This document shows, piece by piece, positions 33,576 through 44,250 of a stretch of DNA of 64,000 bases. Position 1 is the first letter of the stretch. Each line of letters opens with the position of its first letter. A program made the translations under genes and the position numbers. The DNA is from Athripsodes cinereus (Eukaryota; Arthropoda; Insecta; Trichoptera; Leptoceridae). The notes under the pieces are model-generated. The model ran no database searches. It worked only from the letters and a program-made list of their open reading frames with translations, and was not told the origin of the DNA. The stretch covers positions 19,775,982 through 19,839,981 of the forward strand of contig OX388314.1 of assembly GCA_947579605.1 (NCBI GenBank). The letters are read 5' to 3'.

Positions 33576-35166
33576 TATACCCATACCTGTGACATTTATT
33601 GTGATCACGTACCTATTTGTATCATAGTATAATATATTTTGTAGTTCATAATCTTATCACTCAATCCAATTCAAATTGAAAAACAATATCCTTACTTGCA
33701 TTTTTCCCATCAAAATTCTTACCAACCAAAGGATTTAATTATAAAAAAACACTTAAATTTTAACATATACCTTAGAATTTTAACTTACTCAGATAACGCT
33801 ATTATTTCTACAAAAAATAGTGTTTTAAAATTTAAATTCATGGTGTTGGTAGGGGTTTAATTTATTTTTTGATTCGAAGCGAATTCATACCATATTGGAT
33901 GTACATTTTCAGATTAACAATTCCAATTAATTTTATATCGAAATTTTAGTAACAAATTTACGAAGACAAAGACTTGTATGCAAGTAACCCCACTGACAAT
34001 ATACTGGAGGGGGTATTATGAAGTATGAACGCCATCTATTCTATGGGAAAAGGTCATTATCTAATTTGTTCAGCTTCTAAATTTGAAAAAAGAACCGTTC
34101 ATTCTTTCTCCAGGAAATTTAAAAAAGGAAGCCGCCGTTTATTGTTGATACATAATAATAATGCATGATATAAATTGGCTTGTTTTTAAAAATAGATTAC
34201 ATTCCATTTTAGTAACTTTTCACACTATTTAGTTTACATCGCCGACAAGTCGAATTCTCATCTTTAATTGTTGGAGAAACCTAAACTATGTAATTGTACA
34301 ATAATAATTATAACGTAGTGTGACCATAGAAATCAGATTTACTTTACTTTAATAACTTTTATGTGTATAGTTAGGTAGGTATATTATTTTTTATTATCAA
34401 ATATATTAAAATGAAAACTGTCTATGTCAAAATAAATAAATTTTTCTTGATATTACAACCAAACTAATGAACCTATAACATTGTCCGTAGGATGTCAATG
34501 AAAATTTACTGCGCACAGAGTCAAAGTGCTTATCCGTTTAGAAGACCCAGAGTCCAAATCTTGCTACTGATCTACTTCGTTTATACAATACAAACATATT
34601 ATCGTCTACTCTGAGAGTTTATTAAAAATACTCGTCTACTCTGAGAGTTTATTAAAAATTAAGTTTCTCATCTCTGTTAAAAAAAAATAGGCTTGGTCAA
34701 ATCGCGCGATGTGGAAATCGAAAGACTACGTAAAACTCGTAGGTATCTTCTTTCTGTAAATTAGTGTCGCATACAAATCGCATAATGTGAAAAGAGATTA
34801 TTGGTTGTATTTGGTCGTACGAAAAATGTGTATATTTTGTATAAATATAACGGTGTATAGAAAAACAGGGCTAAAGATAATCCCCCAGTAATTATTATTA
34901 ATATTATTTTTATAAATCGGCAGATGGTCACAAAGAGATTCTACTATGTTATTATAAATATATGAATATATGTACCTAAGTGTCATTATTTACGGTGGCA
35001 CAGATTGCAACACATAATCAATAATGATGATAATAGGTAATCTATTTATTTATCGATCATGTTTTATGCACTCCTGATACCAAAATGACATTTTTGATAC
35101 AAAATTATCAATGCCATAATTTTCAATTATTATTTTTTTGCAGATTACCAATATTCCCATAATCAT
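33576..35166. other. AT-rich non-coding stretch
   Basis: A 30-bp tandem duplication lies near 34,603-34,660 (CGTCTACTCTGAGAGTTTAT twice). An acceptor-like CGTTCATTCTTTCTCCAG ends near 34,112, but the frame following it is short. Confidence 0.4.
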
Positions 35167-35219
35167 TTTAATTGTATTCATCATCATTATCATCATCATC
35201 AATGGCGCTACAACCCTGT

Positions 35220-35633
35220 GTGGGTCTTGGCCTCCTCAAAAAGTCACCTCCACTCCCTCCTATCCATCACCTCTCGTCGCCAATTGGTCACGCCCAAAGC
35301 TCGCAGGTCCTTTTCCACCCCATCCATCCATCTCAACTTTGGCCTCCCGACGCTTCTTCTACCACTGGGCTTTGTGGAGTATATTCTTTTGATTGTTGAT
35401 GTGTCGTTCATCCTTTCCACATGCCCTAGCCATCGGAGTCGGCAGATTTTGATGTGCTTGGTGATATGGACATCTTGATACAACATGTAGAGTTCGTAGT
35501 TGTATCTACTTCGCCAAACTCCGTTTTCGCATATGGGCCCATAGATGCGTCCTAAGATTTTTCTTTCGAATATGTCCAGTCTCAGCTCATCCGCCTTAGT
35601 GAGTGTCCATGTTTCGGCGGCATAGGTCAGGAC
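35220..35633 (-). pseudogene. RTE-like ORF2 C-terminal fragment (sense half of the twin-primed copy)
   Basis: Read on the minus strand from the breakpoint: VLTYAAETWTLTKADELRLD, then FERKILRRIYGP, then RLRWLGHVERM and SVGRPKLRWMDGVEKDLRAL, ending WRREVMDRREWR before the tail. This is the thumb and C-terminal tail of a non-LTR reverse transcriptase. The polymerase core and endonuclease are missing. It belongs to a different family from the two elements at 3,446 and 5,039 (for example RWLGHVERM versus RWAGHVQRM). It is non-functional as a fragment. Confidence 0.85.
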
Positions 35634-35930
35634 AGGCCTTTATCTCCCTCGAAAGGGCTGCAAGAGAGGTAGGACTTGTGATTAATAACCAAAAAACTAT
35701 GTACCTTGTGTCAAACCCATTAACTTCTGACACACCACTGACTCCTCTAGCTGTTGATGGCTACACTTTTGAAGCAGTAGACAAATTCACGTACCTCGGA
35801 TCTCTTATAACCAATAAAAATGATGTCAGCGATGAAATAAAGAAAAGAATCTCTGCAGCGAATAAATGCTACTTTGGTCTCCAAAAGCAGCTGAAATCTA
35901 AGATCATCTCCAGAAAGTCTAAGATACAAA
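35634..35930 (+). pseudogene. RTE-like ORF2 fragment (inverted half of the twin-primed copy)
   Basis: On + it encodes AFISLERAAREVGLVINNQK, KFTYLGSLITNKND, and EIKKRISAANKCYFGLQKQL then KSKIISRKSKIQ, i.e. the segment just after the RT catalytic core. In intact relatives this is followed within a few residues by the VLTYAAETW segment that here lies on the opposite strand at 35,633. About 7 codons are missing at the junction. The open frame continues into host DNA for a few codons only. Confidence 0.85.
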
Positions 35931-35944
35931 TTTAATTGTATTCA

Positions 35945-36468
35945 AGTGGTATAAATGGCATAAATTAGCCGAGTTAGTTAGGATGCCTGATAAACAAAAA
36001 AATACATCACTCCTGTAAAAAAAATGTTCACATTTGTAGACCATGCACGCGACAAGCAGAAGTGCTAAGATATTTTCTTCAATCATTATAACTTTTATGT
36101 TTATATATAAGGTGAATATTTTGTTTTATTAATCTTCTATTGCACTGTATATTCTATGCCTAGTATATTAGCATTTTATTGAGTTTTATTGCAGTTCTAC
36201 AGCTATACATTTATTTCGAAAATAAATAACTAAATATATTTCTCATATTTCTGAAGACTATGTAAAAATGTATTGTTGGTTTGTATAATAAAAAGGCATA
36301 GCAGTATATTGATATTCCTTTGACAAATACTTTCCAAAATGAAAATCTTAATTATTAGGTTCTGCATACCTAATTGTAGTTAAGTGTACCATAAAATTCA
36401 TCTCCAATATTGTAACAAACCCCATAGCTCTGGCATCAACAGCCACCTATTGGCAATTATATTACTTA
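35945..36468. other. AT-rich non-coding stretch
   Basis: No gene or repeat is recognised. Confidence 0.45.
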
Positions 36469-36560
36469 GTTATTTATTTATTTATATATTGCGTGAGACT
36501 TTTACATGTGCATTAAATAAGACAATTCAACAGACAACAAAGTACCTAACACAAATTTTC
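36469..36560 (-). repeat. LINE 3' tail, (TTTA)n
   Basis: TTATTTATTTATTTATATAT then GAGACTTTTACATGTGCAT, loosely related to 12,531-12,690 (CCTTTTACATGT). Confidence 0.35.
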
Positions 36561-36586
36561 ACTGACAGAAGTCAAAAATTATTTTT

Positions 36587-36825
36587 ACCCCGTGGTCTCC
36601 CACTCTTTTCTGTAAGTTTTCGAGTGACCTGAAAACGGCAGGAGTTCGAAAAAATAAAGACAGGTTACATCTTAAATTCAGCGATGAGGTTTGCCACCCA
36701 TACTAAATGCCTTATTTTTTGTTGGCATGGAGAAGACATCTTGAATGTTTATTACATGCGTATGGTCTGCTGGCTACCCCACTAGTGGGATATGCCATGA
36801 TGGTATGGTAGCAGTAGGTATAATA
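36587..36825 (+). repeat. R1 dispersed repeat, near full length
   Basis: All R1 blocks in order: CCCCGTGGTCTCCCACTC, CTGTAAGTTTTCGAGTGACC, GGCAGGAGTTCGAAAAAATA, CAGCGATGAGGTTTGCCACC, TGGCATGGAGAAGACATC, GGTCTGCTGGCTACCCCACT, GTGGGATATGCCATGATGG, then GTAGCAGTA. Length is about 240 bp. No ORF. Confidence 0.88.
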
Positions 36826-38251
36826 AATAAAAGAAATCAATTTTGTTCTTCTGTGTTTATGGGGTTTGCTCATTTGCGATGATCTTTTAAATGCAAAAGG
36901 TATTAATTTTATAGATCATCATGCCTGCATGGGTTATTTGCATATCATAAAATATTTTACTACACTAACATGTTACTGTTATTATTATTATTATATTTTA
37001 ACACATCCAGCACAAATTCTTCGGAAACTGTGTGGTAATTTTAATTAAAAAAATATATTTTGTAACAGATTTAGAATAACACATTGTAAGAACCACAAGA
37101 ATTTAACACTACTCACTCTGCGAAATTCTATAATATTATTTGAATATGTTCGCAAATTTGCATGTAACTACGTTTATTATGTATAATTATGTCCAATATA
37201 CAATCCTACATTTTTGGTAACATAAAACTACATCTTTGAGACATATTCTGGGAAAATTAATTTTATTTTTATAAAGCAGAAATCAGTTTGGGTATTAGGT
37301 CAATGCGTGTATATGTCTATAGAGCGTTCTATCCTCTATGTCTACTATGCTTGGAACACGATGTGAGGGTAAAATTAGATAGATAAATTAAATAACTCAT
37401 TTATTAGCCTACATTTTTTACAAGGGTTATTCAAAAAAAATGTGTGAATGGCAGACATACTGGATTATAAAAAAGTTCTGTCGACTATTTTCCATTTATT
37501 TTTACAAATCGCAGACATCTTGACGTGTAATATCCGAAATTAGGTGTTGTTTCCGCTGATTTGCGCATAAACATTACAACTGGTAATGATTTAAAGTCAA
37601 CTAGGTACTTTATGTAATAAATCAAAATGCCTAAATAAATTATCAAAACAGATAAATAAATTCGATAAATATTATTTGAATGAAACCGGGTTTAAAGTAA
37701 ATTTATTAAATAATAAAACCGTACCTCACACGTCGTGAGCAATGAGGAACTATTTTATACATTTTTTATTTCTGTGGTTTATTTCTAAAGACAAAAAAAA
37801 ACTTAAAATTTCAAAGAAAAATACACCTTTTGTACGTTTGTCTTGTTTAAACAATAGCAAGAATATAACATAATGCTATTCATGAATTATTTGTGTTATA
37901 ACAATGTAACACCTTATGGGGTTGAGCTATTTTTTTTTAATTTTACGTCAAGTTTTATTATTGTTTTAAATTTAAACAATTTAGAATAATATCTACGTTC
38001 AATTGTTCGTACTATTTAAAAGATGTCGTGTGGAGAAGAAAACGCAACGCTTTTGTTTTTACTTTGCACAAAGTACCTATTGTTGGAAATTTATGATCTG
38101 ACACTAGTCTTTTGTTTCCTAATGAAGGACATACGTAATACAGCTTTCTCTGAATATTATTACAATGGTCACCTGTTAAAAAAAATACACATTATGTAAT
38201 CACTCCACTCATTGTTTGCAGTATGAAATAATATTGAATAATGTTCCTCGG
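36826..38251. other. AT-rich non-coding stretch
   Basis: No gene or repeat is recognised. Short frames only. Confidence 0.45.
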
Positions 38252-38403
38252 GGTCTATGGTAAGGAATAGGTCTCCCACAACTGTCTTGTCCACTTTCTG
38301 TCACCTGTAAAAGGCAGGTATTCGTAAAACATGATGAAAAATAATAAATGTATAATATCTTCAATTCAGCGATGATGTATTCCATCCATCCTGAATGTTA
38401 TGA
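38252..38403 (+). repeat. R1 dispersed repeat, 5' half
   Basis: GGTAAGGAATAGGTCTCCCA, TGTAAAAGGCAGGTATTCGT and CAGCGATGATGTATTCCATC then CATCCTGAATG. It breaks off before the GGCACGGAG block. Confidence 0.75.
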
Positions 38404-38519
38404 TAGATAGATGAAGATTAGTCGATATTTGGCTATTCTAGTAGGTACTAAAGCTCCAACACAAAATCATGCAGGCCTAAACAATACAGTGAATTGTAAG
38501 TAAAAATGAAGAAGACTAT

Positions 38520-38560
38520 AAATGTATAGAAAAGCTTGGGTTCGATTCCCATTTGAATCG
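38520..38560 (+). repeat. B-box-like segment, possible SINE remnant
   Basis: GCTTGGGTTCGATTCCCATT contains a perfect pol III B-box (GGTTCGATTCC). No convincing A-box or cloverleaf is seen upstream, so a decayed tRNA-SINE head is the most likely reading. Confidence 0.3.
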
Positions 38561-38751
38561 TGTAAGTTTTCACAAATTAACGCAAGATCTATCTCAAACC
38601 TATCTCGAAAAGATCATAAATATAACCCTTGTAGAGATGGTATGAAACATTGCATTAATCATCTATTAAAAACATTAGTCCCTGTAATAAACTCCATGCA
38701 ATAAGCTTACCTTTATTATATTTAATAAAGGTAATAACTTGACAAATACTT

Positions 38752-38820
38752 CAAGGGTGGCTAGTAAACTAGCAACATGTAGTTAGCATGCAGATGGTCC
38801 TCTCTGTGCCAATACAATAT
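38752..38820 (-). repeat. R1 dispersed repeat fragment
   Basis: GGGTGGCTAGTAAACTAGCA, GTTAGCATGCAGATGGTCCT and CTCTGTGCCAATA are antisense R1 blocks. Confidence 0.6.
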
Positions 38821-40287
38821 ATTAAAGACCAATGAAATAGAATATTCATCAATATAATATTACATACTTTTGCCTTATAAATTATTTATGCAATAGCTTA
38901 GTTGATAATTCGTTATAAAAATCTTCTCAAGTATCTGTCCATTGTCTTGAAGATAGGTAGGTATTTCAGGTATATTGGTTGTAGGTTAGTTAATACAATA
39001 AGCTTCTGCAAAATAGATCATTATCTGCGCAACACTGTTATCATACGTCGGGATCTATGCCTTTATCTTTTGTTTAGCAAACGTGGATTTATCAGAAACC
39101 TAAAATATTAAAAATCTAATAGATTTAAGTATCTTTGAATCTATACTGCGAAATTCACAAAATAGGACGAATAAATTAGTACAGAATAGACTGGTAACGT
39201 AGTAGTACAAATTTAGTGAAAAATCATAATTCAAAATTAAAAATAATAGTATTATCTATAATAATATATAATATTATGCTGTTTCACTGCATAACTTTGA
39301 AATGATAATGGTTTGTTTCCTACTAATGCTGAAGTATAGGACATCCTTTATACTGTATCTGAAAAGCATAACAGGGCATAATAAAAAAAATGTATATCCT
39401 TCAAGACTGCAATACAGAAGTAAATATGTGCCTAAATGAATATAATAAAAGCAAACTGTGGTGATTGTTGTTAAAAGGTACACTTTAAATATATGGACCA
39501 GCAATATACCTATTATTCTGAATTAAGACTATAACCACTTTATAAATGGATCTTCAAGGAGGGAGTCAAGGAAGATATGAACGTATCTTTTTTTTAAATT
39601 TAAACCAACGCTCGTTTATAACTAATAGACATGAAATAATATTGCTTTCAAAATTTGATTGGTGACATTACCAATTTTTTCTTTGAATTTCCAGTCTATT
39701 TCATAAAGGTCATTGCACAAAATGCGCATGTTTATCTTTAAGAATCTAAATTAATGTTCAAATAACACGATTCTCAGGTACGCAGTACCAAGACTTAGGT
39801 ACTTATCAAAAAATTCCTTATCTTTAAAATCAACACATCGATGTGTCTTTATAAAACCTAACAATGCTATACGTTATTTTGCATTCCGTCTTTATTTATT
39901 TTTTATTATCGATGTAGTCCTATCATTTAACAGCCCAAACAAAACATAAAAATGTTGCTCGTTTCACACTATAAGTACCTACAGAGAACACACGAATCAG
40001 GTTAGTGTGAGTTAGGCATTATAAATACGCACTTATGTGGGTATGCGACCGTATACAATATTATTTTCTACATCTAATGTCACAAAAATGTAAAAGAAGC
40101 ACACCAACGGATTCTTTTTGGTTTCGGTTTTGTGTAAACAATGAAACAGATCCCTGAATATATTATTATTTACCTTAATCATTGTGATGAGGCACTGAGA
40201 CAGCACAAGGTGCTATTTTTTTATGCGATCGCTTATAGTTTAATTTTGATATAAAATATTTTAGAGTTTTGTGAATGACCTCAATCA
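38821..40287. other. AT-rich non-coding stretch
   Basis: No gene or repeat is recognised. A 76-codon minus frame (39,274-39,504) looks like chance. Confidence 0.45.
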
Positions 40288-40395
40288 AGATAGTTTAATA
40301 TAAGAAAGATCGCAAGGAAGGTAGTGGATTGGATGCAGTGTGTCCAAGATTGAAATGAGTGGAAAACTAAAGGGAGAGTTCAAGTGATTGAAAAA
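40288..40395 (+). pseudogene. RTE-like C-terminal fragment, decayed
   Basis: On + the translation RKIARKVVDWMQCVQD, stop, NEWK aligns with KRIAGDWLQRAQDRDAW of the full-length element at 5,039-8,309. This is an old copy of the same family with an in-frame stop. Confidence 0.55.
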
Positions 40396-40593
40396 CATGG
40401 AAATAATGGAATCTGTATCTGTGCCAAAACATTATTTATACAAAACCACAACTTCGCGCTGTCATTTCAAGATTGATTCCTGCTTTTCAGTGTTGCTAAC
40501 CACGAATAATTGCGCATGCAAATTCATATTATTATTTAAACGTACTTATTGAAATGTCATATTGGTACGCAAAAGTAAATATCTTTATCTATA

Positions 40594-40690
40594 CCATCAC
40601 GATGTTTCTCACTAGCGGGGTAGTCAACGAATAAGCTTTATATGTATAATAAAGATACAGATTGCTCTTTTTATGGCTCCAGTGTCATAA
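40594..40690 (-). repeat. R1 dispersed repeat, degenerate
   Basis: CTATACCATCACGATGTTTC, TCACTAGCGGGGTAGTCAAC and ATTGCTCTTTTTATGGC follow the R1 antisense order. Confidence 0.55.
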
Positions 40691-41094
40691 ACATTGAGAG
40701 ATTCAGGATTGGGCACAAATATAATCGCTGAGCCAAATATTTTAAATTTACCTTGAAACGACTCTGTTTAAATTTTATATTATTGGTTCTTATTATAGTA
40801 GGTAGTAGATACCTATTTCAAGGTAAAATCATATAATTCATCACATACACACACAGTCTACCATTGTTGTGGGGGAGGATGGAGAAGAAAAAAATACATA
40901 AAAGAATGAGCCTCGTGGGGATGAATGGCTTTGCAGCTCTTCTTGTATTATTATTATTCTTATGCACGCTTATTAAGAGATGATGGCCGCAACACATTTA
41001 AATATAGAACAAAATGTTTCAATATAATTCTTTGAGTTACGCATGCTCATGAGATAACCACAGAACATCCTAATTATTTTAAATCCTTGAGGTG

Positions 41095-41260
41095 TAATCA
41101 GAAAGGATCGATGTCAAATCTTCCTGTCTTGGCGCACGCATTTTGTTTCTACAACATTCATGCAGTTCCTCATGCATCCTCTCTTATTAATATTGTACTC
41201 ACGTGTTCATCCTTGAGAATCCAGTTTACTTGATCTAACCATTTATCCTCCAGCGATCAG
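41095..41260 (-). pseudogene. probable RTE-like C-terminal fragment, heavily decayed
   Basis: A segment of raised GC. On minus, in different frames, the translation gives DKWLDQVNWILKDE and ETKCVRQDRKI then HRSFLITP, reminiscent of the RW.D.V..DL and DR..WR motifs at the C-terminus of RTE-like ORFs. Several frame changes. Assignment is by pattern only. Confidence 0.4.
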
Positions 41261-44191
41261 AACGCACGTTCTTAATTTAAAAGCCATTTATAATAAAAAT
41301 TATCGGGACAAGTTAATACAAGAAATTGTTTTTACCTTTCTAAAATTTTAATACTCAGTTAGTTTATAAAGTAAGCATGCATGTCTGTTATGCAAATATG
41401 TGAGTGTATATATTATTATGGTAGGTTTACACACTTCTTAGTCGTGTACCATGTTCCACTAACGAGGGTTGATTACCCGACATTATAATTTAGTATAAAA
41501 TTACTTAATTCCTATAAAATTCCTCATAAATACCTTTTTTAATCACAAAACATTAAATAATTATTGTAGAGAAAAGCCATTAATGGTATAATTATTGCCA
41601 CTAAACAAAAACATTCACAACATGACCAAATTAACTTGTTTAATTTCCCTGTAAAAATGTTAATTTTCCATTCTGGCAACATTCGATACCATTATCGTTG
41701 AATTCCAAATTCAAATTATTTCATCAAATATACTTCATATACTAGGTAGGTACCATTATTATGGAATGATTATTATTTGACAAATATTTGAAAAAAGAAC
41801 CAACTTAATTATCGCAGTAATAAAACTGAAAATGTCATTTTATCGAATATTTTATGGGTTTGTAAAACGAAAGGGTCGTTTACACGTAAAAATATACAAA
41901 AACAGTTTTTTCCCATTTGATGGTTATTAATTTTTTGATTGGAAGAAATTTTAAATATCTTCTAATACGTTCGACAAATCGGTGAACAGTGTTTTATTTT
42001 TGGCCTACTTTGTAAGGACATTGTAAGAAATTTTATTTATATCATTCTGTCATTTTTTATGTTTGACATTATTTCACCGTACCTTATTCTGTTTCTTGAT
42101 ACTATATTCGTATTTTTTTTAAATCTGATTAGTAAATATTGTTTGTTTAATTTCATAATTAGCATACAAAACTTAACTTTGTATTTTATACATATTTATT
42201 TTCAAATAAACAAAAAATGTTTGTAAGATTATTACACAATCTAGTTAGAATTCGTAAAAAATATTTAAAAAAATCTTTCGACAACAAGATTCCACGATTC
42301 GTAGAACGGTAAGTAATTTAAATAATAATAATATCGCAGATGTTACAACTTTCACTAACTATGGATAGATTATTACAATATCGGCTACAAATCGTTACGA
42401 TACCGTTATTAATTTACAATGTTATTTATGGCTTAAACCATAGAGCTTTATGGTATAAAGAAGCCATTAGTTTCTCAAATGACATTTTTGGTTATTGGAA
42501 TTGAACGGCGAACGCACGTCGCCGTCGATACCAATTTGATTTTGGAATGTCATAAATTAAAATTTTAAAAATAATACAATAAAGAACATTTGTGATTTTC
42601 TCCCTCCCCCTCTTCTTTATGTGTTACATTTTGATCAGTTTATTCTCAAACTGTGAGGCGCATTAAAACAAAGGGTTAACAAAAGCTTATAATAAATATT
42701 ATAATAAATGTGTGGATCGACGGACATAAAGACCAGTGAGAAAGCAATCCATTCATCCACCTTCCCTGTTCCGCATTAGTAGATTCTAATCAGATTTATT
42801 AGAATCCAATTATACGACTTTCGTAGCTAAAAGTTGATGCCTTTTTAAATATAAGGTGTATTTTTTTAATTATTTTTCAGCTACGGTCATAATTTTAGTA
42901 ACGACAGTTTTTCATTTAAGACGATTGAAATACTGTCTTAATGTTCGGCATCTACAGCTACATACATAGATTCTTATAATATAAACATGATTTTGCACCA
43001 TACACCACAAAAGTTAACTTTCGCTCATTATAAAAAAAATCAAATAAACACAAAAACTGTTTACTTTTCCAAATAAGAAGAAAATTGGAAGAGTTTTCTG
43101 TATTTTTTGCAAAAATATGCACCTATATCCGTGTAGTTGATGACTTGCACCATTCATTCAAGTTTGAGAATAATTGATTACACGACCTACTAACAAAGTA
43201 CCAAAGTACAAAATTACCAAGTAGCGATGAGGGATTATTAAATTTATTGGTTTTATTGACAGGACATTAATTTTTTTAAACCTTATTAAATAATAACGCA
43301 ATTGCCAATTATTATTTTCGTTAACATTCATCGTTTATAATAGGTACATACCTAGTTACCTACCTATATAAAACCATTCCAATTTATAACAAAACTTTTA
43401 TGTATTTAAAAAAAGAATAGAAGAACGTCACGTAACTAGTTGTTTAATTTTTTTGAATATTCATAATTTAAATTTATGTTCTATTATTAACCCTTTAACT
43501 CCCGAGGTTTATTTTTTATGTGAACTCGTGCCGAATTTTTTTGTCAACAAAAATATTAATAATATTTTTTATCAATATAATGAAAAGTATATAACAATAT
43601 GTTACCCGATGCAATAAATCGTCCTTATTGTAAAGAGCATGAAAAAATATTGACGTTTCGATATGCGTGTACTTATATTATTACTTCCTATTTGTATATT
43701 TGTTATTAATGATTCTACGTAAATTCACAAAGAAATAATAAATATCACTTTTACACAATGCGATTTAATGAACTTTTATCGATTTCTACTGCTCAGAATC
43801 AAAATTATTATTTTTTCTTTAGATCATTAATCGTTCTGGTATTGACAATTTTTTTTTTTTTGATTATTTATATAAGTTTGAATATTGTTGTGGCATATTA
43901 TTAATTAACCATGAAGTGAAGATAACTATGCCTACAATGACACGATATAATATATTATAATAGTCCTATCATTTCCAAATTCTACACCCGGATGTATTTG
44001 TTTCATAGAATACATTAAACATTAAAGAATAATTGTATTTATTTGAATAATGAGAAAACAAATGATACTTGAAACAAAATTTTAGTTGATTGGATGGATA
44101 TTTTCAGTAACTTGCAACCGATTAGATACAAAAAAAAACTCTGAAACTGAATACATACGACATATAAACTTGAATTTTCCCTTAATTTCAG
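41261..44191. other. AT-rich non-coding stretch
   Basis: A GC hairpin ACGGCGA-7 nt-TCGCCGT lies at 42,505-42,525. A short ATG frame (42,217-42,308) ends at a consensus donor ACG|GTAAGT, and an acceptor-like TTTTTTTAATTATTTTTCAG ends near 42,881. Neither is sufficient for a gene call. Confidence 0.4.
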
Positions 44192-44250
44192 TTTTCGATA
44201 CATCACCCATCCAATACCCACACCAGATCATCGTAGATTACTCGCGAAAG
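44192..44250 (+). CDS. candidate 59-nt exon C
   Basis: Bounded by the acceptor GAATTTTCCCTTAATTTCAG and the donor CGAAAG|GTCAGTG. In the phase set by micro-exons A and B it encodes FDTSPIQYPHQIIVDYSRK and ends on a codon boundary. One other frame is also open (FRYITHPIPTPDHRRLLAK), so the reading depends on the chain being real. The protein is not recognised. Introns would be about 8 and 19 kb, which is unusual but not unheard of for insect neural genes. Confidence 0.35.

Larger units (their letters stand above)
35167..35944 (-). mobile_element. 5'-inverted (twin-primed) RTE-like insertion with 14-bp TSD
   Basis: TTTAATTGTATTCA occurs at 35,167-35,180 and 35,931-35,944 and bounds a 750-bp insert. 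The left part (35,181 to about 35,633) is the 3' end of an RTE-like element in minus orientation with a (TGA)n tail. The right part (about 35,634-35,930) is the immediately upstream part of the same ORF but in + orientation. This is the signature of twin priming during target-primed reverse transcription. Confidence 0.9.
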
